35,961 bases of DNA from contig DCHR01000024.1 of NCBI GenBank assembly GCA_002315375.1, positions 1-35,961 on the forward strand. Direction: 5' to 3'. This stretch comes from Treponema sp. UBA1747. GTDB taxonomy: Bacteria > Spirochaetota > Spirochaetia > Treponematales > Treponemataceae. Position numbers and translations under genes: made by a program. The notes under the pieces are model-generated. The model was not told the DNA's origin, searched no databases, and saw nothing but the letters and a program-made list of their open reading frames with translations. Below, in pieces: positions 1-10,287 of the stretch. How positions within the stretch are numbered: the stretch's first letter is position 1; every line of letters starts with the position of its first letter.

Positions 1-1
1 A

Positions 2-3000
2 ATGGTACTTACACTGAAGAACGTAAAGGTAAGTGATTCAAGTGCCTTCGGAACAGCAGAAGGAACAAAGAACATTTACGTACACCTTTCCGATGCAGCA
101 GCAAACGGAGAAGGGGACACAGTAAGTACACCAAATAACAGCTATATATATGATGTATCGGGACCAGCAGTAGATGTAGATGACCATTCATCATACGAAT
201 ACAATTCAGCAGCACTCCGCTACAGAACAACAGACACAGAAGTAACAAAGGATGCAACAGCAACAAACAATGCAGTAAGCGGACTTATTGCATCTGACCA
301 GACCTATTACTACGGATCAGCAGATGAAGGCGTACCGTTCACCTTCACAGTAACAGATGATGAAGGAAGCGGATGCAGAACAGGCTACCGCTTCAGTGTA
401 ACAAACGGAAGTGCAACATATACAGAAGCAGACGCAACAGCAGAAACAGCAGCTTCCGGAAGCGCTTCATGGAGCATTACACTCCCTGCAGGAACCTGGA
501 CCTTCACAGCCTTTGATTACCTTGGAAACGTAACTGTAAGTCCTTCATATACTGTAGTTCAGGACAATGATGTTATTCTGGTTAGCAATTTTGTAATGCA
601 CGGAAAGGATCAGCTTAATTACGATGTTGAAAGTACAGCAGCAAATCCAACAGGTATTGCAAGAGACAGTGTTTATATTACTTTTGACATTCAGGATGAT
701 AGCAGCGATGACAAACCTGCAGCTGGTGTAAGAAAACTTGTTTTCTCAGGAAACGGAACCTTCAGCGAAGAAGCAGTTGTTTCCAGAAAGACTGTTGGTG
801 AAGCAGATTCAACTTATGCTGTTCTTACAAAAGACGGTGATTATACGATTTCTTCTGACGGCAAAAATATTTGTTTGAAATACCCTGATGTTGGAAATCA
901 TACTTATAAGGTTACAGGAATTACTCTTGAAGCGGTTGATGGTACTGCAGAAGAACTTACACAGGAATACTTTGTAAGTCCGGAAGATGCTTCAGGAAAT
1001 ACAGCAGATTACAATGTTCTTGTTATCCGCGATACAACTGCACCTGTTGTTTCTGATCTTATTGCAATCGCACATGCAGACGATTCTGAAAATGGAATTA
1101 TGGGTGATGAAGATAAACTCAACAGTGACAGCCTGAACAATGCAACAAAATACAAGACAGTAACACTCGAATTCAAAGCATATGATGTTGCTTCGGGACT
1201 TAAACGTGTATATGTAAACAGCGGTCTTGAAAAGGCTTCGAATAATACACCATTCAGTCAGGTTCTCTTTACTACAACGGGAACTGATGTTTCCAAACTT
1301 CTGGTTGCAGACAGCGAAGGTAACTTCAGCGAAGTAGCTGGTTCTGTTCTGACAGAAGGAGTTCTGGGAACAAGCTTTGTTCTGGACGATGCAAGAGAGG
1401 CAAAAGCAGAGGCTGAAACCTTCCGTATTACAAATGTAAGACTTCCATATGAAGAGGATGGTACATCTGTTGTTGAAGACCGCCATAATTTCTATGTGGT
1501 TTGTTACGATGAAGCAAAGGTTCGTGAACTGGAAGACAGCTCGGTACCTGTTACTTCAATTGTATATGACGTAACTCCTCCGGTGCCGGAAGTAAATCTG
1601 TATGCTTCGGAATACTTTAATCCAAAAATTGCATACAGTGCTTATGTAAAGAATGGCGGTACAGGTGACAAATTTGCACAGGTTCTTCATAGAGGCGCCG
1701 ACCAGAATATTATCTGGAACACTACAGGTTATGTATATGTTACTCCGTCTGGAACTGATGCTGGAACATATAATGCGGGTTACTGGAAAACAGTTTATGA
1801 AAATTCTGATACAAAGACAGATGTTGACCAGTTCCAGAAACTGACAGTAAGTGCTAATCCATATCTTCTTTCTTCTGTAGATGCTATTGGAAATACTTCA
1901 ACTCCTTCTGAATCTACACTGACAAAATTCTATGTTAAGAAAGATTCTGTAGGACCAGTAATTAAAAACTTTACTTATATAGACAGTGAAGGAAATGACC
2001 TTACTAAAGACAAAGCAAGAACTGATGTATGGTACACAAACAAAGATACTGCAGGCTTAAAATTTATTGTAAATGATGCTGATTCAGGTGTTTCATATTT
2101 TGATATCTCAACAGATAAGAAATATTATTCACTTAAAAATGGAAGCTTCCAGAATTCAGATGGTAATATTCGTATAGCAGAATTCTTGAGTTATTCAAAG
2201 GATGTTGAAGTTTCTGTAGACGGTCACAGATATTATCTTGGTGGATTTGTAACGGAGAATAAGATTAATACGGGAGTTTATACAAGCGGAGATGATTCAT
2301 ATACATATTATGCAATCTATAATCCTGAAACCGGTAAGTGGACTACAAATGACACCCATGAAGAAACAGAATACGTTTATTTCAATGCGTATTTTAATAA
2401 TTTAGAGTGTTTTGATGATTATAGTGGTTATAGATGTTATGGATTCTATAAGCCGCTTTCTGCCGGAACAGAGCATACTGTTACAGTACAGGGTATTAAT
2501 CTTTCTGTTTTGAAACAGAGTACTGTTAGCATGAATATTTATGCCTATGATGCTGTAAATAACACTAATGAAAAAAATGGTAAATGGGTAGATAAAAAAT
2601 TAGTTTACGACCCTGTTGCACCAGAAATAGCTGCAACATACTTTAAGAAAACCTCTAACAGTGTTTCTGTGGAGTTTGCAAGTGATTCTGTTCTTAAAAA
2701 TCACGATCTGGTAATAAAATTTGCAGAAAATTATAATAATTCATATTCTTATTCCGGTATTAATAAAATTGAAGTTGAGCTTACTTCGGATACTCTAAAT
2801 GCAATTGCTTCTGATCATAATTTGTCAGGTTCAGCAGATTTTAGTATTTATCGTTTGGATTCTGATAGTTCAAATGGTTCTGCAACTGATCCTTCTTATT
2901 ACTCAATAGATAAAGATGTTGAAGTAATCTCTGAAGGGTATAATAAAGCCAAACTTGTAATTAAACTGGATGATAGTGCACAAACAAATACATATGAATA

Positions 3001-6000
3001 CAGTTCATCGTCTCCGGTTTACCGTTATGTAGTAATTAAAGGACTTACAATTGCAGGTGGTGTAGACCAGACTGAAACAATAAAAGTAACCCTTACTGAC
3101 CGTGCAGGCAACGTTTCTGATAATACAGGAAATACAAATAACGAAACTTCTATTGGCTTCGATATTTCGGATCCAGTAATGCATCCTGTATACGGCAACA
3201 GTATTATTGACGGAAAACTTGCCCGTTCATACTTCAAGACTGTATTCGGAAAACCGACAGTTCTTTCGCTTCATCATGCAACAAGCAATACAGATGTAAC
3301 AAAGATTTTTGAAAATAAAGCAATTGCAGATAATATGGTTTTCAATATCTTCCCTGAACCTGGTGATGGTATTCAGAATTATGGAAATATATCATATGCA
3401 AATGCAGAAAAAGGTAATCCTGGAGATGAATGGCTGACCCATTCAGATAAGACCGAACTTGTTTTACGTTTCAACAAAAATGGTTCAGGAATCAGATCAA
3501 TTATGCTTGGAACTGAAGGTGGAGCCGACGTTGCTACATGGACATTCAGAAGAATTCTTTTCAATAAAGAAAAAATTCAGGTAAGTATAGATGAAGGAGA
3601 ACACTGGTATAAAGAAGGTGATACTGCACTTCCATTTGAAATTACTGCCAGTGCTGGTGATAAAATTTATGATACTCTGACCTTTACTGATCCATCAATC
3701 TGTCCAAAGGGTGAAAACTGTTCAGTAATGATTAAGGGTGTAATGCCAAACTTTGAAGCAACATACTACCGTAATAATGCTGATCATAATAGTGAAAATA
3801 TCTGGTGGTCTGATGTAATTGTAACAAGTCAGGCAGGCCGATCAAGCACTTATAATTATGCACTGGCTCTTGCAGATGACGTAGATACTGCGGAATTTGT
3901 AAAACAGAAGATTTCTGTAAAAGATACATCTTCTACTAATACATCATATACTGACGGAAAAACTATCGAGATTACAGGAAAGGTTCAGTCAAAATCTACC
4001 CATAATATTTATAGTTCAGGTCTTTGGGCTATCCAGCTTAACGGTGCAGAATTTGATACATCGGCAAATCCATCATTGAAGGCTTCCGTTACAGTACCAA
4101 CAAAAGATACCGTTACAGTACCAGAAACAGATATTCCACTGCTTCTCCCGAATAAATCAGATTTAGCAAATACAGATTCAATTACCTTCAGTTATGATTC
4201 TTCAAATGATTACTCTGTCCGCAGAACTGTAGATATACTTACTACAGATTCTAAAGTAAATATCAAGCCTGATGAATATAAATGCAGCATTTCTTCTGAT
4301 AAGACAACAATGTATCTTAATATGCCGTTTGATTCTCATGAGGGCTATAATTTTGTACTTACAGGAATAAAACTTCCTGCTGGTGCTCTTGATGGAAGTC
4401 ATGACGGTGCACAGAATATTTCTGTAAAACTCATCAAGTACTCAGGACTTACCAATGATTCAGAAGACCGTTACTGGAATTATGACGAAAAAAAAGAAAC
4501 TAATGAGTACTATAAAGAAATCTGGCGTGAAGCAAATGCATATTACACTTCAAGTTCGTCACATAGAAATGCATCTAACTTCGCAAATAACGGAAAGAGT
4601 AATTCTGATAATGGCAATGCAATTACTCTGGATACTGTGGACCCTGTAATTACTTGGAATGGAATTGAAGATGCTTCAAATTATTATCATTCATTTAAAG
4701 ATTCTGAAACAGAAACCGTTTATTATCCGTCTACTGCTTATGTAAGAGTATCTTACTCGATGACAGATACAGGCGGTTCTGGAATTTACGGTTATCGTTT
4801 TGATACAAATTCAACAGCCACTACTACAAGTACTTATATGACTGAACTAAGTAATATACAGAGCCTGAGCGGTCTAGATGCTAATTCATTTAAAGGTTAT
4901 CTTCACATAATGGATAATGTTGGACACGTTGTAAGTCGTCCGGTTACTTATGAATCAGATGCTGAAAACCCAAATCCAACTGAACCGACTACATGGAAGA
5001 GTGATAAAACAGCACCTTCTATTAAATCTGGCGTAATCAGACATTATTATGGCGATACACCGGAATCCAGATTTATTTTGAAACAATATGAATCTGGTTC
5101 TAGTTCAAATTATTATTATGTTTACCATAACAGTTCTACTTCTACAGTTTCAGGTTCGTTTACTGATGATCCTGTTTCTGGGGAAACAGGTGGTGTTGAC
5201 CAGTTCTTTACAGAATCCGGTTCAGGATTCTATGGAACAAGTTCTACAAGTGAAACTCACCATGAAAATATTTGGACTGATTACAGATGGTCAACCGGAG
5301 ACTCATACCATTATGTTTACGATAAGGTGGGAAACCGCACAGCCTTTTATCTGACTAAAAAGAAAGACTCTGACTCTCCAACTCTTACTCTTACCGGTAT
5401 AACCGCTCCGGACGGAAAAACTCTTTACAGAACTTTTGCAGACTCTGCCATTTCAAAAGATCCTGATGCTCCATCGGTAATCTTCCTGGATTCAACAGCT
5501 GCTGCTGACGGAGTTACACTTTCATTCACTGCTGCAGATACAGGTACTAATGCAACTGGTGTTTACAGAGTAACCGTTGGTGGAACAGGTCTTGCTTCTG
5601 GCGCTGACGGTGCTTCTGCAACACTTGCAAATACAACAAGCTTTACAACAGATTCAACAACCGTTACCTGGCTCCTTGGTGCAGGTGAGACAAAATCAGA
5701 AGGCGGCAACGGACTCCTCCGTTCAATCACAGTTACAGACTGGGTAGGAAACTCAACCACTTACTGGTTCCAGCTGGTAAGTGATACAACAGCCCCTGTT
5801 CTTGATCTTTCAGGAAACGGACCGTTTGCAGCTACTACTCCAGGACAGACTTATACTATCTCTAATCCAACCAGTGATTCTGTTGCTAAGACAGGTAAGC
5901 CTTTATTATTCTTCAGCCCTTCAACCTGGGTAAATAATAATAAAACTACAAGTGTAACAGTTAATTTATCTGCAGCTGCACTTTCTGATACAACATCAGG

Positions 6001-9000
6001 TCTTGATAACGCTGGACAATGGTATTCTAATGAAGCCTGTACTTCTGTAGTTACCGAAGTTTCCTTTATTCAGACCAGGGCATGGCAAACAAATACATGG
6101 GTATATTCAACTCCACAAGCTTCTATCCCAACAATTTATACAAAAGATAATGTTGGAAACACTTATTCCATTACTTTTGTTGGAAAAACAACTGATAATA
6201 TTGACGAAATTTCTGCTGATGAGAAGGTTATTTTCTGTTACGCTCAGGCAAATACTGCTGCTAACATCAATCTTCAGACAAATCAGATTGTTATGGATGG
6301 AACTTCTTATGCTGAATCCGGTACAGTAGGACTGTATTCTGGAGCCGCAAGAAAAGTTTATATCACCGGATCTTCAACAAAAGTGAATTTTGCTCCGGAT
6401 GACTATAACGGACTTTCTTATCAGTACAAGGAAGGTAACGGGGACTATAATACTGGTACTAGATTCAGATCTGGTTCAAAAGTTGCTTCAATCACTATGG
6501 AAGCAGGAAAAACATATACTGTTAAGCTTTACTCAACAAAAGCAGCTTCAATCTATACTGAATACAGCTTTGAAATAATTCAGGATGCTTCAGCTCCTTC
6601 GCTTGCTTTTGCTTCAAGTGCTGCATCAACAGGATTGACATATCCTTCTTCTGTAACACTTTCTACTTCAAAAGAGAGTCCTGCAGATCTTTACATAAAG
6701 GGAACAGGAAAAGATGATTATCATTCTATTGTCCTTAAAGCAACAGATACTGGTTTTGTCGGCGTTAAATCGGCTGAAGCCGGTGGAACAGGATTTGTAA
6801 AAGTTACAAATGAAGGCAAAGAGACTGTAACCAGCGGAACTCGAACAGTAAATGCAACCGACGAAATGGAAATCACTTTCAGACTTGGTAGCGGAGAAAA
6901 CAAGACTGAAGGTGGAAATGGTCTTCTCCGTTCTCTTACTGTTACTGACTGGCTTGGTAATGCTTCAACTTACTGGTTCAAGCTGATTTCGGATAACACA
7001 GCTCCGGTTTATACAGCAGCTGCTTATGATCTTCTTTCTGCACATGCTTATGATGCCGCAGAAGAACCAAGTCCATATGTGGTTAATTCTAACAATGCTG
7101 TTTATATCAGAGATACAGCAACTGTAACTCTGCCAGTTCTTACTGATGGAATTACCGGTGTAAATGGTAACGGATGGACTCTTACATCTGGTTCTGGTGC
7201 AAGTCTTTCCGGCAGAAATCTTACAGTTACAGAAGCCGGAACCGTTGCACTTTCTTACCAGGATAATGTGGGAAATGCAGTAAACAAAGAAATAACAGTA
7301 AAAGTAATTTCTACAAGTCCTACTCTTGCACTTGCTGATTCAGGATATATCGGAACTGACGATTTCACTGAATCAACATGGGGTAATGGTACTTATACTG
7401 TTTACACAAAAGCATCAGACGGAAATGCAAGACTCAAGCTTAAGCGTCAGAACATAATCAGCGGATTTACTTCTTATACATATGCAGGTACTGGTGCTGT
7501 AAGCAGTGTAACTGGAAATGTAGCAGATGATACAGAAATCTCATTGTCTGCAGGTACATACGTATTCCAGGCATCAGATACATTCAACCAGACAGCAGAA
7601 TATACAGTAACAGTTATTGCTGATAGAGAAGGCCCTTCTGTTGGTTCAGATATTATCGTAAATGCTCCTTACACAGACGGAGAAGATTATTACTGTACAG
7701 GTGCTTCAAATACAGAAAAAACTGCATATACCTTCTACACAAAGGGAACTGATTTAATAACTGTTGATCTGTCGGCTCTGGCAGATTTGTCAGACAGCGG
7801 TTCAGGATTCCGTGGCTGGTCAGAAAGCGGTACAGATTATACAGCAATTACTTCTGTTACTCTCCCTGCCGGAAGCGGTGCAGTTAAGACAATCTACATG
7901 TGGGATAAGGTTGGAAATACAACAGCAGTTACCTTCACAGGAACCAGATGTGACAGTGTAAGTCTTACTGTTACACCGGCTTCGGGCACTGGTATTTACT
8001 ACGATTCTTCAGCAGAAAAGATTTTCACAAACCTTGCTTCAGTAGATGCCACAGTTTCCGCTTCAGGTTCAAGTCCTCTGACTTATTCTTCAAATGTTAC
8101 TGAAGGTACAGCAACACTTGCTGCTGGTGAAGAAGGAGTTGTAAAATCTTACACAATTTCTGTAAGTGATGTTGTAGGTAATACTGATTCCAAGACAATA
8201 AATGTAATTAAGGATACAGAAAAACCAAATCCTGACAGCCTTGTATTTACAATTACAAAGAATGCAACTTCCTCTAACGGAGAAAATGATGAAAGCATCA
8301 AATCTTATTTCGATAACAGTGATCCGGACAACTGGAAGCTTTACTACAATAAAGAATCGAAGATCTATCCGTTCTTCACAATTACAGGTATTAATGATGC
8401 GCTTTCAGGTCCTGCAAAAATCGGTTTGAACAGTACAACTAATAAACCAGGTTCAAACTTTATGGATGTCGTAAACGGAGAAGCAAAAAATGTTTGGGGT
8501 TCATTTACCGGCACAATGGACAAGGCACTTTATATTTCCGATAAAGTTGGAAACGGAGCCGAAGATGGAACTTACTGCAAAGTTATCCATGGTATTGCGG
8601 ATACAACAGGACCTGCTTCGGTAAGTATTTCTGGTGATGACGCCGTGTACTTCAAGAAAAACGATGGAACCTACGTTTACAATGGTCTTGGAACACTTTC
8701 AGGTACTGACGGTGGTTCAGGCATTGATACTGTTGTTGTAAACGGAAACAGAATTGTTGCAACTGACAAGGTTGGTAATACATCTGATTTCGGTGAAGTG
8801 GATTCTTCATTAGGAAAGATTAATAGCTTCGAATATACTGCGGACTCAGGAAGGGATGCTGCTATTGCTTCTGAAGCTGATAGTGACTGGTCTGATACAT
8901 GGGCACACAGATATAGATTTACTGTTTCAGGATATTCTTCAATTACAAAGATTTATGTTCTTGGTGTAGATTCAAAAGATTTTGGATGCAATAATTTGTA

Positions 9001-9748
9001 TGTTGGTACATCTCGTGTAAATCTTAGTAAAACTGCTTCCGAATATTCTGAAAATAAATGGTTAATTGAAATCAATGTTCAAAATGCAAACAACCTTTCA
9101 GGCGACGTGGTAGTAAAACTTTATTCCGGATACGGTAACTGTACTCCTGCAAATGTTTCAATTTTTGTAGCAGGAACAAAAACATCAGCCGTAAATCCTT
9201 CTATCACTTCCCGTTTCGGAACTGCAATTATTAGAACAGGAGCCAATATCACATCTACTGTAGCCAGAACTGTACGCCAGATCTTTATTCCGGAAAACCG
9301 TGATGTAACTGCCGGTTCAAAGAAATCTGAAGTTGCTTCAGTAAAGAATATGGGAACAGAAGTTGTTTCTGAAACAGTATCTTCAGTTGCTGCAAAAACT
9401 TCCGATATTACAGTAAAGAAAGCAAAACGTGATCTTGAAAAACGTGCTGCAGAAATTGAAGCTTCCGGAAAATATGGAACTGCCGCAGGTAAACTTGTTG
9501 AAGAAACTGCAGCAGCAGTTAAAGAACTGGTTGAAGAAACAGAAATGACAGAAATTGATGAAATTCAGCCTGAAATGGGAATTTCAGAAAATGTTGTAAA
9601 ACAGGAGAATTTTGTTGATAAATCTGCCGTTGAAGGTTATAATAATAGCGATAATGCAAAAAGTGTGGTCATCGTTATTATTTCTGCTTTGCTTCTTCTT
9701 TGCAGTATTTTTGTAATCATTCAGTATAATAAACGTAAGAATAAGTAG
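2..9748 (+). CDS. Giant Ig-like repeat surface/periplasmic protein with C-terminal membrane anchor (5' partial)
   Basis: The reading frame is open from the window edge. It starts inside a domain and has no signal peptide, so the true start lies upstream and the ATG at base 2 is internal. At least 3248 residues are visible. They form a long string of Ig-like beta-sandwich units recognisable by recurring D-x-x-G-N motifs (DYLGN, DRAGN, DKVGN, DNVGN, DWVGN, DVVGN), each usually followed by a strand and a D-T-x-A/G-P linker; at least 14 such units can be counted. From about residue 3060 the sequence becomes Ala/Glu/Lys-rich and probably helical or coiled. It ends with one hydrophobic helix (VVIVIISALLLLCSIFVII) and a basic tail (QYNKRKNK), which looks like a membrane anchor. 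There is no LPXTG and no recognised exosortase motif. Ig-repeat giants are typically adhesins or stalks; the ligand is unknown. Two FecR-like genes follow at once. Confidence 0.85.
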   Translation: MVLTLKNVKVSDSSAFGTAEGTKNIYVHLSDAAANGEGDTVSTPNNSYIYDVSGPAVDVDDHSSYEYNSAALRYRTTDTEVTKDATATNNAVSGLIASDQTYYYGSADEGVPFTFTVTDDEGSGCRTGYRFSVTNGSATYTEADATAETAASGSASWSITLPAGTWTFTAFDYLGNVTVSPSYTVVQDNDVILVSNFVMHGKDQLNYDVESTAANPTGIARDSVYITFDIQDDSSDDKPAAGVRKLVFSGNGTFSEEAVVSRKTVGEADSTYAVLTKDGDYTISSDGKNICLKYPDVGNHTYKVTGITLEAVDGTAEELTQEYFVSPEDASGNTADYNVLVIRDTTAPVVSDLIAIAHADDSENGIMGDEDKLNSDSLNNATKYKTVTLEFKAYDVASGLKRVYVNSGLEKASNNTPFSQVLFTTTGTDVSKLLVADSEGNFSEVAGSVLTEGVLGTSFVLDDAREAKAEAETFRITNVRLPYEEDGTSVVEDRHNFYVVCYDEAKVRELEDSSVPVTSIVYDVTPPVPEVNLYASEYFNPKIAYSAYVKNGGTGDKFAQVLHRGADQNIIWNTTGYVYVTPSGTDAGTYNAGYWKTVYENSDTKTDVDQFQKLTVSANPYLLSSVDAIGNTSTPSESTLTKFYVKKDSVGPVIKNFTYIDSEGNDLTKDKARTDVWYTNKDTAGLKFIVNDADSGVSYFDISTDKKYYSLKNGSFQNSDGNIRIAEFLSYSKDVEVSVDGHRYYLGGFVTENKINTGVYTSGDDSYTYYAIYNPETGKWTTNDTHEETEYVYFNAYFNNLECFDDYSGYRCYGFYKPLSAGTEHTVTVQGINLSVLKQSTVSMNIYAYDAVNNTNEKNGKWVDKKLVYDPVAPEIAATYFKKTSNSVSVEFASDSVLKNHDLVIKFAENYNNSYSYSGINKIEVELTSDTLNAIASDHNLSGSADFSIYRLDSDSSNGSATDPSYYSIDKDVEVISEGYNKAKLVIKLDDSAQTNTYEYSSSSPVYRYVVIKGLTIAGGVDQTETIKVTLTDRAGNVSDNTGNTNNETSIGFDISDPVMHPVYGNSIIDGKLARSYFKTVFGKPTVLSLHHATSNTDVTKIFENKAIADNMVFNIFPEPGDGIQNYGNISYANAEKGNPGDEWLTHSDKTELVLRFNKNGSGIRSIMLGTEGGADVATWTFRRILFNKEKIQVSIDEGEHWYKEGDTALPFEITASAGDKIYDTLTFTDPSICPKGENCSVMIKGVMPNFEATYYRNNADHNSENIWWSDVIVTSQAGRSSTYNYALALADDVDTAEFVKQKISVKDTSSTNTSYTDGKTIEITGKVQSKSTHNIYSSGLWAIQLNGAEFDTSANPSLKASVTVPTKDTVTVPETDIPLLLPNKSDLANTDSITFSYDSSNDYSVRRTVDILTTDSKVNIKPDEYKCSISSDKTTMYLNMPFDSHEGYNFVLTGIKLPAGALDGSHDGAQNISVKLIKYSGLTNDSEDRYWNYDEKKETNEYYKEIWREANAYYTSSSSHRNASNFANNGKSNSDNGNAITLDTVDPVITWNGIEDASNYYHSFKDSETETVYYPSTAYVRVSYSMTDTGGSGIYGYRFDTNSTATTTSTYMTELSNIQSLSGLDANSFKGYLHIMDNVGHVVSRPVTYESDAENPNPTEPTTWKSDKTAPSIKSGVIRHYYGDTPESRFILKQYESGSSSNYYYVYHNSSTSTVSGSFTDDPVSGETGGVDQFFTESGSGFYGTSSTSETHHENIWTDYRWSTGDSYHYVYDKVGNRTAFYLTKKKDSDSPTLTLTGITAPDGKTLYRTFADSAISKDPDAPSVIFLDSTAAADGVTLSFTAADTGTNATGVYRVTVGGTGLASGADGASATLANTTSFTTDSTTVTWLLGAGETKSEGGNGLLRSITVTDWVGNSTTYWFQLVSDTTAPVLDLSGNGPFAATTPGQTYTISNPTSDSVAKTGKPLLFFSPSTWVNNNKTTSVTVNLSAAALSDTTSGLDNAGQWYSNEACTSVVTEVSFIQTRAWQTNTWVYSTPQASIPTIYTKDNVGNTYSITFVGKTTDNIDEISADEKVIFCYAQANTAANINLQTNQIVMDGTSYAESGTVGLYSGAARKVYITGSSTKVNFAPDDYNGLSYQYKEGNGDYNTGTRFRSGSKVASITMEAGKTYTVKLYSTKAASIYTEYSFEIIQDASAPSLAFASSAASTGLTYPSSVTLSTSKESPADLYIKGTGKDDYHSIVLKATDTGFVGVKSAEAGGTGFVKVTNEGKETVTSGTRTVNATDEMEITFRLGSGENKTEGGNGLLRSLTVTDWLGNASTYWFKLISDNTAPVYTAAAYDLLSAHAYDAAEEPSPYVVNSNNAVYIRDTATVTLPVLTDGITGVNGNGWTLTSGSGASLSGRNLTVTEAGTVALSYQDNVGNAVNKEITVKVISTSPTLALADSGYIGTDDFTESTWGNGTYTVYTKASDGNARLKLKRQNIISGFTSYTYAGTGAVSSVTGNVADDTEISLSAGTYVFQASDTFNQTAEYTVTVIADREGPSVGSDIIVNAPYTDGEDYYCTGASNTEKTAYTFYTKGTDLITVDLSALADLSDSGSGFRGWSESGTDYTAITSVTLPAGSGAVKTIYMWDKVGNTTAVTFTGTRCDSVSLTVTPASGTGIYYDSSAEKIFTNLASVDATVSASGSSPLTYSSNVTEGTATLAAGEEGVVKSYTISVSDVVGNTDSKTINVIKDTEKPNPDSLVFTITKNATSSNGENDESIKSYFDNSDPDNWKLYYNKESKIYPFFTITGINDALSGPAKIGLNSTTNKPGSNFMDVVNGEAKNVWGSFTGTMDKALYISDKVGNGAEDGTYCKVIHGIADTTGPASVSISGDDAVYFKKNDGTYVYNGLGTLSGTDGGSGIDTVVVNGNRIVATDKVGNTSDFGEVDSSLGKINSFEYTADSGRDAAIASEADSDWSDTWAHRYRFTVSGYSSITKIYVLGVDSKDFGCNNLYVGTSRVNLSKTASEYSENKWLIEINVQNANNLSGDVVVKLYSGYGNCTPANVSIFVAGTKTSAVNPSITSRFGTAIIRTGANITSTVARTVRQIFIPENRDVTAGSKKSEVASVKNMGTEVVSETVSSVAAKTSDITVKKAKRDLEKRAAEIEASGKYGTAAGKLVEETAAAVKELVEETEMTEIDEIQPEMGISENVVKQENFVDKSAVEGYNNSDNAKSVVIVIISALLLLCSIFVIIQYNKRKNK
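5702..5800 (+). repeat. Ig-unit repeat, copy 1
   Basis: This encodes residues 1901-1933 of the giant protein, beginning GGNGLLRS and ending SDTTAPV. It is 26/33 identical to the copy at 6911-7009. The two lie 403 codons apart, which points to an internal domain duplication. Confidence 0.75.
6911..7009 (+). repeat. Ig-unit repeat, copy 2
   Basis: This encodes residues 2304-2336, beginning GGNGLLRS and ending SDNTAPV. The upstream segment is also alike in both copies (LGAGETKSE versus LGSGENKTE). DNA identity is lower than protein identity because synonymous codons differ, so the duplication is not very recent. Confidence 0.75.
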
Positions 9749-9800
9749 CGTATAAAAACTGAAAAGACGGCAGGAGTTTTCTGCCAATATATCGAATTTG

Positions 9801-9823
9801 GTCAGGTACGGGGTGTACCTGAC
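9801..9823 (+). promoter_or_regulatory. Perfect 9-bp hairpin abutting the RBS of the first FecR-like gene
   Basis: GTCAGGTAC (9801-9809), loop GGGGT, GTACCTGAC (9815-9823), followed directly by AGGAGG (9824-9829) and ATG at 9835. No T-tract follows, so it is not a standard terminator. A weaker dyad (GGCAGGA/TTCTGCC, 9769-9785) lies just upstream. It could shield the mRNA 5' end or modulate ribosome access. Confidence 0.55.
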
Positions 9824-9834
9824 AGGAGGACAAT

Positions 9835-10251
9835 ATGAAAGCAAAAAAAGTTATTCTTTCACTCGTGTTAGCAGTTGTAGCAGCAGTTGCATTTGCAGCT
9901 GACTATTCAGTTGCCAGTGTTACAGGAAAGGTTCAGTATGAATCTGCACCAGGAGTTTGGAAAGACATCGTAAAAGGTGATGTTCTTACAGCTTCTACAG
10001 TTATCAATACTGGTTTGAATTCAAAACTCGTTCTGAAATGCGATGATGACACTCTGACAATTAAACCTATGCAGAAAGGTACAATCGAAAAACTTCTTTC
10101 TACTTCTGGTGTTGTAAAAAGTGGAACTAAAGGCAAACTCAATGTTGCTAAAGGTGAAACAGCTGACGACGAAACTGTAAAATCTAAGGGAATTTCAACC
10201 GCTTCTTCTCGTGCTTCTGAAGCAAAAGAAGATCTGGAATGGGATGAATAA
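9835..10251 (+). CDS. Small secreted FecR-domain-like protein, paralogue 1
   Basis: 138 aa. A clear type I signal peptide (KAKK, hydrophobic core, AFA/AD) predicts cleavage after A21, giving a soluble periplasmic or secreted protein of about 117 residues. The mature part has the FecR-like pattern: GKVQYE, an aromatic (VW), KGDVL, T-x-INTGLNSKLVLK, then a basic stretch (KPMQKG). It lacks the anti-sigma helix and transmembrane segment of true FecR and has no LysM. It ends in the acidic tag RASEAKEDLEWDE, nearly identical to the end of the next gene. AGGAGG lies 5 nt before the ATG. It is probably co-transcribed with its neighbour 36 bp downstream. In other bacteria FecR-domain proteins often sit beside CHASE2 cyclases, as here. 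The ligand is unknown. Confidence 0.8.
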   Translation: MKAKKVILSLVLAVVAAVAFAADYSVASVTGKVQYESAPGVWKDIVKGDVLTASTVINTGLNSKLVLKCDDDTLTIKPMQKGTIEKLLSTSGVVKSGTKGKLNVAKGETADDETVKSKGISTASSRASEAKEDLEWDE

Positions 10252-10287
10252 TCTCTTCTCTTTTATTTCTATAAATAGGAGAATCGT

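Noticed and set aside
992..1486. 164-aa minus-strand ORF inside the giant Ig gene
   Set aside because: Cys/Phe-rich shadow of a real coding frame, without RBS or recognisable domain.
9640..9748. LPXTG-type sortase signal at the end of the giant protein
   Set aside because: There is a hydrophobic helix and a basic tail but no LPXTG-like motif before it, and the organism appears to be diderm.
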